The notes under the pieces are model-generated. The model was not told the DNA's origin and ran no database searches. It saw only the letters and a list, made by a program, of their open reading frames with translations. A stretch of 64,000 nt of DNA from Pyropia yezoensis (lineage: Eukaryota > Rhodophyta > Bangiophyceae > Bangiales > Bangiaceae): NCBI GenBank assembly GCA_009829735.1, contig CM020619.1:26376063-26440062 (forward strand), written 5' to 3'. The position numbers and the translations under genes are program-made. Shown here piece after piece: positions 39,738 through 49,783 of this stretch (the stretch's first letter is position 1; every line of letters begins with the position of its first letter).

Positions 39738-40760
39738 ATGCCGCCCCGCAGCCGCGCCAAACGCGACACCTTTTACCGGCAGGCCAAGTCGGACGGCTAC
39801 CGCGCGCGCAGCGCGTACAAGCTCCTCCAGCTGGACGACGCGTACGGCCTGTTTGGGCCGTCTGTTTGCCGCGTCGTCGACCTGTGTGCCGCCCCGGGGT
39901 CGTGGAGCCAAGTCATTGCCGAGCGCCTCCAGCCGGCCGCCACGGGCGTGGCAGCGGCAGCGGGCGGGCGGCTGGTTGGGAGCGGCAGCGGCGGCGGCGG
40001 TGGCGGCAGCGGCGCGTCTGGCGGAAGAGGAGGTGCCGGCGGCACAGGCGGTGGGAGCGGCTGCGACAGCGACGGCAGCAGTAGTGGTGGTGATGGTGGC
40101 GACGGGGCCAATGGGGACGTCCCATCCCCCGCCACCCTTCCCCCGACCCCCCGCATCGTGGCGGTGGACCTCCAGGAGGTGGCCCCCATCCCCGGCGTCA
40201 CCCTCCTGACCGGGGACATCACCACCGCCGCGACGCTGGCGTCGATTGTGGACGCGCTCGGCGGCGAGCCCGCCCACCTGGTCGTCTCGGACGGCGCGCC
40301 CGACGTAACGGGCGTCCACGCCATCGACGCGTACGTGCAGGCGGCGCTGGTGACCGCCGCCCTCAACGTGGCCACCCGCGTGCTGTGCCCGGGTGGCGCG
40401 TTTGTGGCCAAGGTGTTTGCGTCGGGGGGGGGGGGCGCCGGCGGGGGTGGCGGTGGCGCCGCCGCCGCCCTGTGCGCGCAGCTGCGCGTCTTTTTCCGCG
40501 CCGTCGCGCTTGCCAAACCCCGCAGCAGCCGCGTCACTTCTGCCGAGGCGTTTGTGGTGTGCCGCGGCTACGCGCCCCCGGGGGGGTGGGTGCCACGCGC
40601 GTTGGCGTCTGCGCCGTTGGCGGCGACGGCGATGTCGGCCGACGCTGCCGCCTCCCCCACCACCCCCACCACGGCCGAGGAGGGGGAGGGGGCGGTCAAT
40701 GCCGTGGTGGACCCGTTTGTCGGGTGGGGCGACCTGGATGGGGGGGTTGGGGGGGGGTGA
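39738..40760 (+). CDS. TRM7: tRNA 2'-O-methyltransferase, FTSJ1/TRM7 type
   Basis: ATG 39738 (context GCCACCATGC) to stop 40760, 340 residues. It begins RAKRDTFYRQAKSDGYRARS, then SAYKLLQLDD and the SAM-binding loop DLCAAPGSWSQV, as in FTSJ1/TRM7. These enzymes methylate the 2'-OH of nucleotides 32 and 34 in the anticodon loop of certain tRNAs in the cytoplasm. The catalytic K-D-K-E tetrad is intact: Lys28, Asp185 (in SDGAPDVTG), Lys225 (FVAKVF) and Glu270 (SAEAFVVC). VDLQEVAPIPGV and AKPRSSR are family landmarks. A Gly/Ser-rich insertion of about 65 residues (roughly 75-140) sits between the SAM loop and VAVDLQ. The C-terminus after PPGGWVP is a short disordered tail. It converges on the isoleucyl-tRNA synthetase gene. 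Confidence 0.92.
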   Translation: MPPRSRAKRDTFYRQAKSDGYRARSAYKLLQLDDAYGLFGPSVCRVVDLCAAPGSWSQVIAERLQPAATGVAAAAGGRLVGSGSGGGGGGSGASGGRGGAGGTGGGSGCDSDGSSSGGDGGDGANGDVPSPATLPPTPRIVAVDLQEVAPIPGVTLLTGDITTAATLASIVDALGGEPAHLVVSDGAPDVTGVHAIDAYVQAALVTAALNVATRVLCPGGAFVAKVFASGGGGAGGGGGGAAAALCAQLRVFFRAVALAKPRSSRVTSAEAFVVCRGYAPPGGWVPRALASAPLAATAMSADAAASPTTPTTAEEGEGAVNAVVDPFVGWGDLDGGVGGG

Positions 40761-41027
40761 CCGCCCGCTCAGCTTGAGGGTGAGCCGACGGCAGGAGGCC
40801 GTTCCCGCCCCCCCCCCCCTGCAAAGAACGTATCGGCGGGCCGTCTCTGGGTGGCGGGCTGTCTCTGGGAGACGGGAAATAGGACAGCGGTTGAGGTCTT
40901 GGATCGCCAGGAACCCCTCCCAACCTGCATCTTCTCCCCCGCTTCCCCCCCCCGCCCCGCCCCCACCCGCACCCTCCTCGCCACCTCTTCACTTTCCAAT
41001 TCATTCGTAGTTGACACATCTCCCCGC
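40761..41027. other. Convergent 3' intergenic spacer
   Basis: 267 bases separate the stop codons of the tRNA methyltransferase and the isoleucyl-tRNA synthetase. It is C/T-rich on the plus strand, with no ORF or RNA gene recognised. Both polyadenylation regions must lie here. Confidence 0.7.
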
Positions 41028-44000
41028 TCACACCGCCACACCAGCGGTGGGCGCAGTGGCCATCCCCATCGACGTCACTGCCTCCACGCACCGGCTGCAA
41101 ATCAGCGGGTGAGCGGCCGTGGCGCCCACAGACGGTGAGTAGTGCCAGCAGCGGTCACACTTTGGCCCATCGGCCTTATCCACCCCGACAAGCACCCGCC
41201 GCTCAGACGCTGCGGCGGCCCCGCCGTCAGCCCCACCGCCAAGGTTGGTGTGCGCGCACGCGGCGACGGCCGCCTCCCCGTCGGCCACGTCCACTGCGGA
41301 CACGATGAGGGCGACACGCAGCTCATCCACCCCATTGGCCGCCCCTCCAGGCGGGCAGAGGGCGGCGAGCACAGCGGCGTCGGCAGGGGAGGTGGCCGCC
41401 AAGACCACCCGCGCCTCGAGAGATGCACCCAGCGTCTTGGCCACCCGCGCCGCCTCAAGCACCTTGTTCACATCGTCCCGGACGGCGCGGACCAGCTCCC
41501 ACGTGGCAAGCGCGTCGGGAGACAGGGACGACCAAGCAGGTTCGGCGGCGGGCCAACCCGCCTCAAAGATTGATGACCGCACCAAGCCTGCCGCGGGGGG
41601 GGCGTCGGCCACCACTGGCGGCGCACACGCGGGGGTGTAGGGCAGATTCTGCCACAGGTCCTCGGCCGTGTGCGGCAGGATGGGTGCGAGGAGGCGGGTG
41701 TAGACGTGAAGGAGCTCAGCTAGGACGGTCTGGCACGCCCGCCGGCGGGGCGACTGAGGTGCCGCAACATATAGACGGTCCTTCGCAATGTCCAGGTAAA
41801 AGTTGGACAGGTCCGTCACGGCAAACCGCTGCGCAGCCGTGTAAACGCGAGAAAAGGAGTACGCGTCATAGGCGGCGGTGGCTTCGTCGCGCAGTTCAGC
41901 CAGGCGGTGAAGCATGAAGCGGTCCAGGCCGGGGAGGTCGTCCACAGGCACCGCGTCGGTGGCGGGGTCAAAGTCCGCCACGTTTCCAGCCATGTAGCGG
42001 AGGGTGTTACGGAGCTTGCGATACACATCAGCCACCTGCGACAAGATGCCGTCGCCAATGAGCACGTCAGACGAATAGTCGACTGACGACACCCACAGGC
42101 GGAGCACGTCGGCCCCGTAGGCGGGCTGCTGCTTGAGGTTGTTACCCCCATTGACGATGCGAAGAGGGTCAACGACGTTGCCAATGCTCTTGGACATCTT
42201 GATACCCGCCGCGTCAAGTACAAACCCGTGCGTGAGCACCGTCTTGTACGGTGCAACCCCGCGGGCGGCGACCGACGTGAGGAGGGATGACTGGAACCAG
42301 CCGCGGTGCTGGTCCGACCCCTCGAGGTACACATCAGCCGGGAAAGACGCGAGTCCGCCGTCGGTGGCCTCGCCACCAGTCACCGACGCCCACGAGGACC
42401 CCGAGTCAAACCACACGTCCATGGTATCGGTGCCCTTGACCAACCCCTTCCCCCGGTGGTCGGCCGGCAACAGTTCGTCAGCCTCGCGCTCCCACCACAC
42501 GTCACTCCCGTGGACAGCGATGAGATCGCGTACGTGGGTGAGGATGGCGCCGTCGAGAACCGCTTCACGCGTGCCCGCATCCTCATCGACCTTGTAAAAT
42601 ACGGGAATAGGCACACCCCATGCACGCTGCCGCGAGATGCACCAGTCGGAGCGACCCTCGACCATAGAGCGAATGCGCTTCTCCCCCGCAGCCGGCAGCC
42701 AGGACACAGTGTCGACGGCGCCGAGAACCGTGTCGCGAAAGCCGTCGATCGATGCAAACCACTGGTCGGTGGCGCGGAAGATGGTTGGCTTTTTGGACCG
42801 CCAGTCGTAAGGGTACTTGTGTGGGTAAGCCTCCTCGGCCAGCAAAGCGCCCGACTCGGCTAAAGCATCCAGAACGGCCTGGTTGCCCTCACCCAGCACT
42901 GGCAGACCCGTAAAGCGCCCACCGGCTGCCTCGTCGGTGAAGCGTCCCGCGTCGTCAACGGGGGAGGCCAGGTCCAACCCCTCCCGGAGACCCACCGCAT
43001 AGTCCTCGAGCCCGTGGCCGGGGGCAGTATGGACGAGCCCTGTCCCCGAGTCGGTCGTGATGTAGTCACCGCCTTCAACGACGCGACATACCTCGCCCAG
43101 GCTCGCATCCAGAGGGTGGGTGTAGCGGATGCCCACCAGCTCCGCTCCGGTCCAGGTGGCCACCACCGACGTCGTCGAGGAGTCGATGCCCAGCTTGGCA
43201 GCCACCGCCCCGACGAGGTCGTCAGCGACCAGCAGCACCGCTGAGGGGTCGGACGCAACCAGCCCCGAAACGGCCGAGTAGCGCATCCGCACGTTGACAC
43301 CAATTGCCCGGTTGGCAGGCATGGTCCATGGGGTGGTCGTCCAGATGGCCAGCCGCACAGGCGTGGAAGCCACCGAGTCGGCGCCGCCTAGCGCCGCCAC
43401 GACTGGCGGTGGCAACGACGAAGGGACCGCCGGGAAGGACACATAGCACGACCGCGAGACGTGGCCCTCGGGATATTCAAGCTCCGCCTCCGCAAGAGCG
43501 GTGCGTGAGGAGGGGCTCCAGTGGACGGGCTTGCGGCCGCGGTAAATGTGGCCAGCGAGAAACATGTCCCCAAACACCCCCACCTGCGCCGCCTCGTACG
43601 CGGGGGTGAGCGTCAGGTAGGGCTCATCCCAGTCGGCCCACACCCCAAACCGCTGAAATGCCTGCCGCTGCGCGTCGACAGTCTCACGCGCAAACGACGC
43701 CGCGCGGCGGCGGAGACCCAGGGGCGTCGACTCGCGGCGCTCTGTCGACGACAGGGACTGGAGAACCTTAAGCTCAATGGGCAGGCCGTGGCAGTCCCAA
43801 CCGGGAACGAACCGTGCGCGGCGGCCGCGCGCCAGCTGGTAGCGGTTCAAGAAGTCTTTGAGTACCTTGTTGAGGGCGTGGCCCATGTGAAGCGCCCCAT
43901 TGGCGTAAGGCGGGCCGTCATGGAGGACATACGGCTCGCCGGGGGACTCGCGGGAGAGGCGCTCGTAGACGCGAGCAGTGGCCCAGGCGGACTGCAGCTC

Positions 44001-44399
44001 CGGCTCCCGCGTCACCGCATTGGCGCGCTGGGAAAAGCCAGTGTCGGGCAGGTTGACCGTTGACTTGTAGATGGACTCGACCTTGGGCGCCCGTGCCTTT
44101 TTGGGCGCCTTGGGCACGGCCGCCGCCGTCGCCGCCGCCGCCCCCTTTTTCGAAGGCTTGGCCGCCTTGGCTTTGGCCGTCCCCGCCGCCCGCTCGCCTG
44201 TACCCGCCGCGTCGGGTACCTTGGCCGTCCAGCGGGCAGCGCCCGACGACAAGCCCGACGGGGCAGAGCCCCATTGCCCGAAGCGGGTGCCGCGACATAC
44301 AGCCGCGCCGCCACGGAGAAAGGCAGAGGCGCCCACGACGGCAGGCGCGCCAAAGGCCATCGTGGCAATGCCGGTGGCGTCGTCGCGGCAAGAGGCCAT
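41028..44399 (-). CDS. ileS: Isoleucyl-tRNA synthetase, bacterial/organellar type
   Basis: ATG 44399 to stop 41028, 1123 residues, single exon. It charges tRNA-Ile with isoleucine. The class I motifs are intact: HMGH at 171-174 (in PPYANGALHMGHAL) and KMSKS at 734-738. The synthesis-site and editing-domain landmarks WTTTPWTMPANRAIGV and APGHGLEDY, and WFDSGSSWASV and SDQHRGWFQSSLLTS, are present. The C-terminus has the bacterial-type zinc site CDRC (1081-1084) and CSRC (1101-1104). The first ~120 residues are Ala/Lys/Arg-rich with no acidic block, consistent with import into plastid, mitochondrion or both. The bacterial architecture makes it an organellar enzyme of endosymbiotic origin; the cytosolic enzyme would lack this zinc tail. 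It lies on the same strand as the SPRY gene upstream. Confidence 0.95.
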   Translation of the reverse strand: MASCRDDATGIATMAFGAPAVVGASAFLRGGAAVCRGTRFGQWGSAPSGLSSGAARWTAKVPDAAGTGERAAGTAKAKAAKPSKKGAAAATAAAVPKAPKKARAPKVESIYKSTVNLPDTGFSQRANAVTREPELQSAWATARVYERLSRESPGEPYVLHDGPPYANGALHMGHALNKVLKDFLNRYQLARGRRARFVPGWDCHGLPIELKVLQSLSSTERRESTPLGLRRRAASFARETVDAQRQAFQRFGVWADWDEPYLTLTPAYEAAQVGVFGDMFLAGHIYRGRKPVHWSPSSRTALAEAELEYPEGHVSRSCYVSFPAVPSSLPPPVVAALGGADSVASTPVRLAIWTTTPWTMPANRAIGVNVRMRYSAVSGLVASDPSAVLLVADDLVGAVAAKLGIDSSTTSVVATWTGAELVGIRYTHPLDASLGEVCRVVEGGDYITTDSGTGLVHTAPGHGLEDYAVGLREGLDLASPVDDAGRFTDEAAGGRFTGLPVLGEGNQAVLDALAESGALLAEEAYPHKYPYDWRSKKPTIFRATDQWFASIDGFRDTVLGAVDTVSWLPAAGEKRIRSMVEGRSDWCISRQRAWGVPIPVFYKVDEDAGTREAVLDGAILTHVRDLIAVHGSDVWWEREADELLPADHRGKGLVKGTDTMDVWFDSGSSWASVTGGEATDGGLASFPADVYLEGSDQHRGWFQSSLLTSVAARGVAPYKTVLTHGFVLDAAGIKMSKSIGNVVDPLRIVNGGNNLKQQPAYGADVLRLWVSSVDYSSDVLIGDGILSQVADVYRKLRNTLRYMAGNVADFDPATDAVPVDDLPGLDRFMLHRLAELRDEATAAYDAYSFSRVYTAAQRFAVTDLSNFYLDIAKDRLYVAAPQSPRRRACQTVLAELLHVYTRLLAPILPHTAEDLWQNLPYTPACAPPVVADAPPAAGLVRSSIFEAGWPAAEPAWSSLSPDALATWELVRAVRDDVNKVLEAARVAKTLGASLEARVVLAATSPADAAVLAALCPPGGAANGVDELRVALIVSAVDVADGEAAVAACAHTNLGGGADGGAAAASERRVLVGVDKADGPKCDRCWHYSPSVGATAAHPLICSRCVEAVTSMGMATAPTAGVAV

Positions 44400-44907
44400 C
44401 GGTCGATCGTGCCGCAAATGAAGAAGACAATAATGGACAGAGCCCGCACCAGACGTCTACAGCGGCGGGGGCGGGAGCAGGACGGCGGCGGGAAGGATGG
44501 CTGGCGCACGACTTCAGCGCTCCGCGCAGACGGCCCGCCGAGTGGGGGTTGGGATCCGACGCAAGCCCAATCTCCGTCTCTGGACGTAGGCATCTTTTTC
44601 AGCCTTTCAGCAAGACAACAAATGCTCGGCTGTAAGCACAATTCAAGGTTCAGCCGCACATTCCACGCGCTCCCCGTGGTTACAGACCCGGGTCCTCCCT
44701 CAACCGGCACGTCTGACGTTGAAGCGCTTGGGAGGACGCTGCATCGCGTGGTTCCTTACGCGGACGTGGTATGCTGTGCCTAGAAGCCGAAAGGGGGCCT
44801 CGTGGCCGAGGACTGTACGTATGTGCATGATTTTGCAGCGGAGCAAGGGCAATAAGAACGAAGAACGGTCCCCTACATATGCTGCTCGCCCCCTTCTTTG
44901 CACCCCG
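44400..44907. other. Spacer between SPRY gene stop and IleRS start
   Basis: 508 bases between two leftward genes must hold the SPRY 3' end and the IleRS promoter. Only short ORFs are seen. A GGACTGTACGT-type motif lies at about 44811-44820. No TATA box is clear. Confidence 0.5.
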
Positions 44908-45816
44908 TCAGAGGGCAAGGTCCGCCACGTAGGCGTCAAGGTCAAACACAAACCGTCCCTTCTCCCTCCCCTCTCCTTCGTCGCTCTCTCCCTCCGCATC
45001 CCCTTCCCAACTCTTGGTCGTGCCCCAATTTATCTCCACCACCTCCCCCACCGACCGCATGCCGATAGCTGGGTAAAGGACCCCCGCCGCGGCCACTCCC
45101 ATGGCTGCCACGCCCAGGTGTTGCCCATTCTTCGTGAATGACAGCTTCCCAGACGGCTCTTCCCAGAGGCACCCAACCGTGTCACCAGTTGAGAATGTGG
45201 GACCGTAAGATTCGCCAATGCCACAACCAGGAAAAAAGTTCCCATCGTCTCCGTGGTAGCCCCAGGTGCCGGGTTCCCAACCAACGAGGCGGCCCAGATG
45301 TACGTCCCGAGGGGCCAGACCCACCCCAATGAACCCACTCGTGCCAGCGTCCACGATGCGGGCCTCCCAGTAGTAGGCATAGTAGCGCCCCGGAACGGCC
45401 ATTGGGATGAAGGCTTCGGCGAGCGCCGACCCCGCGTCAACGTCCGTCATGCCGAGGCCATTGTAAGTGACCACCCGGCCGTCGGGGGAGATGGACATGA
45501 TTTCCGCTGCTGAGGACGGACAGAGGCCGGTGGGAGCAGCCGCAAAGGCAGCAGAAAGGGAGGGGCCGCGCTCACCACAAACGCTGCCCAGGCGCTCCAA
45601 CGGAATCGAGGGGAGGTCGCTGGTGTCACCGTCACTGCAACCGCCGACAGGGTCTTGGTCTGTCTCGGCACGTGCCGTTGCAGAGAGAGGGGCTGTGGGG
45701 CCCCCTGCCTCCGCGGGCGCTAGTGCCTGCACCTCATTGACAGGTGGCCCGCCAGCGAGTGCATCTGACCCGTTGGCGGGCGCACCATCCCCCGCGTCAT
45801 TCTCTCCGCCGTCCAT
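44908..45816 (-). CDS. SPRY-domain protein
   Basis: ATG 45816 to stop 44908, 302 residues. The N-terminal ~115 residues are disordered and acidic. A SPRY domain fills about residues 120-280: YYWEARIVDAGTSGFIGVGL, then HLGRLVGWEPGTWGYHGDDG, a FSTGDTVGCLWE strand, KLSFTKNGQHLGVA, and LYPAIGMRSVGEVVEINWG. SPRY domains are protein-interaction modules, and this one is of the RanBP9/SSH4 kind (WGYHGDDG). No LisH or CTLH follows, so the partner is unknown. The frame is open upstream to about 46302, but a TATATTTA element at 46080-46073 and the Pro/Ser-rich reading argue that this is promoter and leader. A longer start (for example MKKAAVGYIYVSSY) cannot be excluded. The C-terminus is acidic. Confidence 0.8.
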   Translation of the reverse strand: MDGGENDAGDGAPANGSDALAGGPPVNEVQALAPAEAGGPTAPLSATARAETDQDPVGGCSDGDTSDLPSIPLERLGSVCGERGPSLSAAFAAAPTGLCPSSAAEIMSISPDGRVVTYNGLGMTDVDAGSALAEAFIPMAVPGRYYAYYWEARIVDAGTSGFIGVGLAPRDVHLGRLVGWEPGTWGYHGDDGNFFPGCGIGESYGPTFSTGDTVGCLWEEPSGKLSFTKNGQHLGVAAMGVAAAGVLYPAIGMRSVGEVVEINWGTTKSWEGDAEGESDEGEGREKGRFVFDLDAYVADLAL

Positions 45817-46067
45817 GGAGGGGAGAGGCGCTGGCAGGGGCGGCGGCGACGACGATGGCGGCGGCCTGTCCCTGCAAAGGCCGGGGGGACAGATGGATTT
45901 CGGGCTCCCGTCCAGAGCGTGCGGGGTACGCGCACAACGGGACAAGGAAGGAGGCGAGGATGGCGTGGGGGACGGTTGCGGACAGCGAGGTGAAGGAGGG
46001 GGAGTACTGTACGCTGCCAAATCTGGACATGTCGCTACATTGGTACTTTGCCCTTGTGTGTAACTAC

Positions 46068-46080
46068 TGACGTAAATATA
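46068..46080. promoter_or_regulatory. Shared TATA/CRE-like promoter element of a divergent gene pair
   Basis: TGACGTAA (bZIP/CRE-like) at 46068-46075 overlaps TAAATATA (46073-46080), in an AT-rich island between the SPRY gene (ATG 45816, leftward) and the RGG-box gene (ATG 46218, rightward). The element can be read as a TATA box on either strand. Use by both genes is inference. Confidence 0.5.
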
Positions 46081-46217
46081 TCCCACGGCCGCCTTCTTCA
46101 TCGCTGGGCGGTCGTCACTGCTGGTCTCGAACGCAACGCCGTCCCCGCCGTCGGTCATGCCCAACTGCCGCCCCTCTTTCTCCCCCCCACCCCGCCCCGC
46201 TCGCCTTCCTTCCGCCC

Positions 46218-46466
46218 ATGAACGGCGGCTACGGGGGCGGCGGGCTCCCCTCCCGCTTTGGCGTTGGTGGTGGGGCGCCGCCATGGCGTGGCGGGGGCCC
46301 ACCTTTCCGCGGAGGCCGCGGCGGAGGCGGCGGTGGCGGTGGCGGCTGGGTGAGTGACCGTGGCGGCGGTGGCGGCCGTGGCGGTGGGGGTGGCGGCCGC
46401 GGCCGTGGCCGTGGCCGTGGTCGTGGCCGCGGTGGTGTCGCTAGCGGTGGTGGGCGGGGGCGTGGA

Positions 46467-46510
<44 letters not shown>

Positions 46511-47210
46511 GGACGGCCCCACTCTCGACGGCAGCCGCCTCTTCAAGCCCTCCATGGTGGACCCCAACCCATGGGCGGCGCTGGAGCGTCAGCTGGCCGG
46601 CCGCACCGCCGCCGCACCTGCCTCTGGGGCACCCGCCGGTGGAGCCGGTGCCGCGCGGACGGCGGTGGCCGGCGGCTGCGCCGGCGGCAGGGGCGGCGGC
46701 GGCGGCGGCGTCCCGTGGCCGGTCGGCGGCGCGGCGGGTGGCGTGCGCCGCGCCACCGCCCCCGCGGCCAGCGTGGGCGGGGCGGGCCTGCCGCCGGCGG
46801 TGGCGGCCGCTGCCGCCGCTGCCGCCGCCGCCCACTGGGCCCGCGCGCCGGCGGGGGGCGTTCCGCCGCTACCGCCTGCCGGGGGGCCCCCGGCGGTGGA
46901 ACTGCCGCCTCTGCACGCGCCGCCGCTGCTACCGGTGCCGCCCGGGGGTGGCCCTGGGCAGTGGGGTCCCCCCCCCGGTGGGTTGCCGCTGCCGCCGCCG
47001 CTGCGGCCACCGCCGGTGCTGCTGCCGTGGCTGTCCACCCCGCCGGGGGGCATTCGCGGGTGGGCCCCTCTGGCGCCGCCGCCGCTACCGCCGCTCCGCC
47101 CTCCTGCGGGCGCCCCGCCGCCCGTGGCGGTCGATGGCGGTGGCCCGCCGGGGGGGTCTGCCGCTGCGGACAACCCAGAGGAGATTGTGCTCGACGTGGA
47201 CAGTAGCTGA
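46218..47210 (+). CDS. RGG-box protein, 330 residues
   Basis: ATG 46218 to stop 47210. The N-terminal 100 residues are RGG/GRG-rich (FRGGRGGGGG, GRGRGRGRGRGRGG), the hallmark of arginine-methylated RNA-binding proteins. A short composed motif follows (DGSRLFKPSMVDPNPWAALE), and then Ala/Pro-rich disorder. The C-terminus is acidic (NPEEIVLDVDSS). FKPSM..DPW resembles a linear motif in small RGG proteins, but I cannot name a family. It is divergent from the SPRY gene across a shared promoter. The FKPSM block and clean start support coding; the remainder is low-complexity. Confidence 0.6.
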
Positions 47211-48235
47211 GCGGGGGGGGGGAGTGTGGGTGGGAACAGGGCTGCTCCACGCTACCCACGCAGGGGGTGGGGGACGCCACGCGGTGGCCAGGTGACGCGC
47301 GAGGCGGGGCACGCGGGGGCGGGGGGGCTCGGGGGTTGCAGCAAACTCGAGCGGCCGCGCAGCTGCGGGTGGTGTCGTCACCCCCGCTCGCCGTCCCGCG
47401 CGCCACGGTCGGTGGCGGTAGCCAACCCCCCCCCCCCACCGTCCTTCTCGGCAGCTGCCTCGCTCGCTGCAGACAGTGAGGGGCGGATGCGTAAGAAATG
47501 CTGAGCGGCTCCTGGTGCGGGTGGGAGTTGTGGTCGGGGTCGAGGTCGCTGGGTGGCGCTGCGTTGGGGGGGAAGGGCGGTTGCCTGTCAGTGGCCTGTT
47601 GCCCCTCTTTCCGTCAGGCATGATGGGATGCAGCGGGAGGGGGTGGGGCGCGACGCGGCCTGTGCCCCCGGCCGCCATTGTGCCGCTGCATTCTTTTTTG
47701 CCCCCGGTTTTTTTTTTTTCTTCCCTCGGTCGTGCCCCCAGCCGCGGTCGCCCCGCGGCGACACTCGGCTGCCCACCTAAAGCTTCAGGCGTGGCGTCCA
47801 CGGCCCTCAACAAAGAACCCCACCCCCCCCGCCGCCGCTGCCACCACCGCCGCCACCGCTTTGCGTGCCGCCGCCGACACATCCCCTCTTTTCCTCCGCC
47901 TCTGCTCCCCCCCGTCCCCATCCCACGTCCTCGTGAGGTTCCCCTCCTTGGACAAGGACAGGCTAGCGCCAAGGCGCCCTCGCCCTCCCGCCCCTCCCTC
48001 ATTTCCGCAGTCGTCAGCCGACGTGCCGCTGTCAGTGGCAGCCGCCTTGGCCGGCCGAGCGTCACCCCCGGCTGCGCCCACGGCGGCCACCCGAGCTTGT
48101 CCGTCAGCCCACCCCTCCCTGCTGTTGGCGTGGCCACCCGGACTTGGCAGCGACGATGACGGCGGCAGCGGTGGCGACAATGGCGGTGGCGACGGCGAAC
48201 GATAACGCCACTGCGCCCCGGCCGTGGCTGCCTGT
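47211..48235. other. About 1 kb with no confident gene
   Basis: A pyrimidine tract (TTTTTTTTTTTTCTTCCC near 47708) and C/T-rich sequence occupy the middle. A minus ORF 47785-48411 has a composed part (NEGGAGGRGRLGASLSLSKE). It may be a spliced 3' exon of the leftward gene ending at 48236, but no join could be defined. Confidence 0.35.
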
Positions 48236-49783
48236 CTATGCGAGGGTGCCGCCACCGCCGCGGCCGCCGCTGCCGCCACGGCCGCTTCCACCGCTACTGC
48301 TGCTGCCGCCGCTGCCGTCGCTGCTACGGTCGCCGCCGCCGCTGCGACATGAGCGACCGCTGCCGCCGCTGCCGCCGCCTTTGCCGCCGCCTCTGTGACA
48401 TGGGCGGCCACAGCCGCCGCCGGGGCCGCCGCTGCGACATGGGCGGCCAGATTTGCCGCCCGTGGGGGTGGCTGTGGCGGTCGTGGCGGCAGCCGCTGCT
48501 ACGGCAACGGCGGCGGCTGCGGCGGCGGCGGCCGGAGTGGCTGCTGCCGCGGCGGCCGCAGTCGAGGCGGCCACCGTCGCAGCGGCCGACGCTGACCGCG
48601 CGGGCGCCACCGCCGGCGGCGGGGGCGGCGTGTAGAGCGGCAGTGGCTGCCCGTCCTCGTCCACCGACACGGGCGCCAGGCCACACACGTGGTCACACCG
48701 GCAGGAGCTGGCGGGGTGGCCCCCCCAGCTGGCAAAAGACGCGCGGGTGGCAGCCGAGCCGCCCCGATCGGCGGCACCAGCAGCGCCGGGCGCTACCCGA
48801 CTGCCGGCGCCCCCCCCCTGTATGACGCTGGTGACTCCCCCACACCTGCCGTCGCCGCACCCTGCGTTGTGATAGAAGCCGTGCTGCACGCCTCCGCCCG
48901 CCCCCGTCCCAGCTGTGGTGTCGGCCGCCGGCGCGGGCGCCGTACCCGATTCACATGGGAGATCACCACCCACGGCGGCGGCGGCGGCGGCGACGGCGGC
49001 GGGTGTGACCACCATGGCGGGCGCCGACGCAACGCGCAACAGTAGAGGTGCCTCAGGATGGTCACTCCACCGCCCCCCCCCCGCAGAGCGCCGGGTATAG
49101 TCGGCTACCGCATCCGCCTCCGACTCCATGCTGCTGTTGCTGCCGCGTATGGGGCGCGAAAGCGGCTCACCATGGGTGCTGGATCGTCTTGGGTGGCCGC
49201 CGTGGCCGCCGTGGCCGCCACCGTCACCGTCGTGGCCACCGACGTGGCTGGCGCGATGGCCTCGGCCGCTCGGTCTTCCAGAGGGGGTGTTCCACAGCGA
49301 CCCCGATGCCGACGCGTAAGGGACAGAACGCATCTCGCGGAACGTGCCGACCGCGTCTTGGTCCGACACTGACCGGGACGGGGAGGGCGTTGCCTCTGCC
49401 GGCGGCGGCGGCGTCCCATCCACCGGTATGTGATGGGTGACGAGCCCCCGTAGGCCTGACGGGGAGCCCACCCCCACCGACTCGGGGCATCTTGCGATAG
49501 AGGGCGCGCTCGCGTGGGAGGGCCACCCCGCGGGGGCAGTGCCTGGCCACGTCCGCGGCGAGGCGTCACCGTGGCTGGATCCACCACTGCTGCACCTGTC
49601 GTCGCTACTGCGGCCGCCGCCACGACCACCACCACCGCTGCTACCACCGCCACTGTCGCCGCCGCTGCCACCTCCACCACCGCGGCCGCCGCCGCTGCCA
49701 CTGTCGGCGCTACCGTGGCCGCTCCCGGAACTGCGGCTAAACGAGGAGAGCTTGTAGCGGAGGCTTCTTGCCAATCTCCCCAT
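48236..49783 (-). CDS. Hypothetical Gly/His-rich protein with basic N-terminus, 515 residues
   Basis: ATG 49783 to stop 48236. The protein starts MGRLARSLRYKLSSFSRSSG, a basic amphipathic start, followed by Gly/Ser repeats. It then has composed segments (GLRGLVTHHIPVDGTPPPP, DQDAVGTFREMRSVPYASAS, AVADYTRRSAGGGRWSDHPE). A Cys/His segment CRCDHVCGLAPVSVDEDGQP runs into LPLYTPPPPP. The tail is Ala-rich then Gly/Ser/Arg/Cys-rich. The frame is open above the ATG through a poly-His stretch, which I take as leader. No family is assigned. The final ~60 residues are repeat-like and may be replaced by splicing. Confidence 0.45.
   Translation of the reverse strand: MGRLARSLRYKLSSFSRSSGSGHGSADSGSGGGRGGGGGSGGDSGGGSSGGGGRGGGRSSDDRCSSGGSSHGDASPRTWPGTAPAGWPSHASAPSIARCPESVGVGSPSGLRGLVTHHIPVDGTPPPPAEATPSPSRSVSDQDAVGTFREMRSVPYASASGSLWNTPSGRPSGRGHRASHVGGHDGDGGGHGGHGGHPRRSSTHGEPLSRPIRGSNSSMESEADAVADYTRRSAGGGRWSDHPEAPLLLRVASAPAMVVTPAAVAAAAAAVGGDLPCESGTAPAPAADTTAGTGAGGGVQHGFYHNAGCGDGRCGGVTSVIQGGGAGSRVAPGAAGAADRGGSAATRASFASWGGHPASSCRCDHVCGLAPVSVDEDGQPLPLYTPPPPPAVAPARSASAAATVAASTAAAAAAATPAAAAAAAAVAVAAAAATTATATPTGGKSGRPCRSGGPGGGCGRPCHRGGGKGGGSGGSGRSCRSGGGDRSSDGSGGSSSSGGSGRGGSGGRGGGGTLA

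Noticed and set aside
44400..44417. TTG-initiated extension of isoleucyl-tRNA synthetase
   Set aside because: ATG 44399 is the first AUG in frame and is followed by an adequate targeting sequence.
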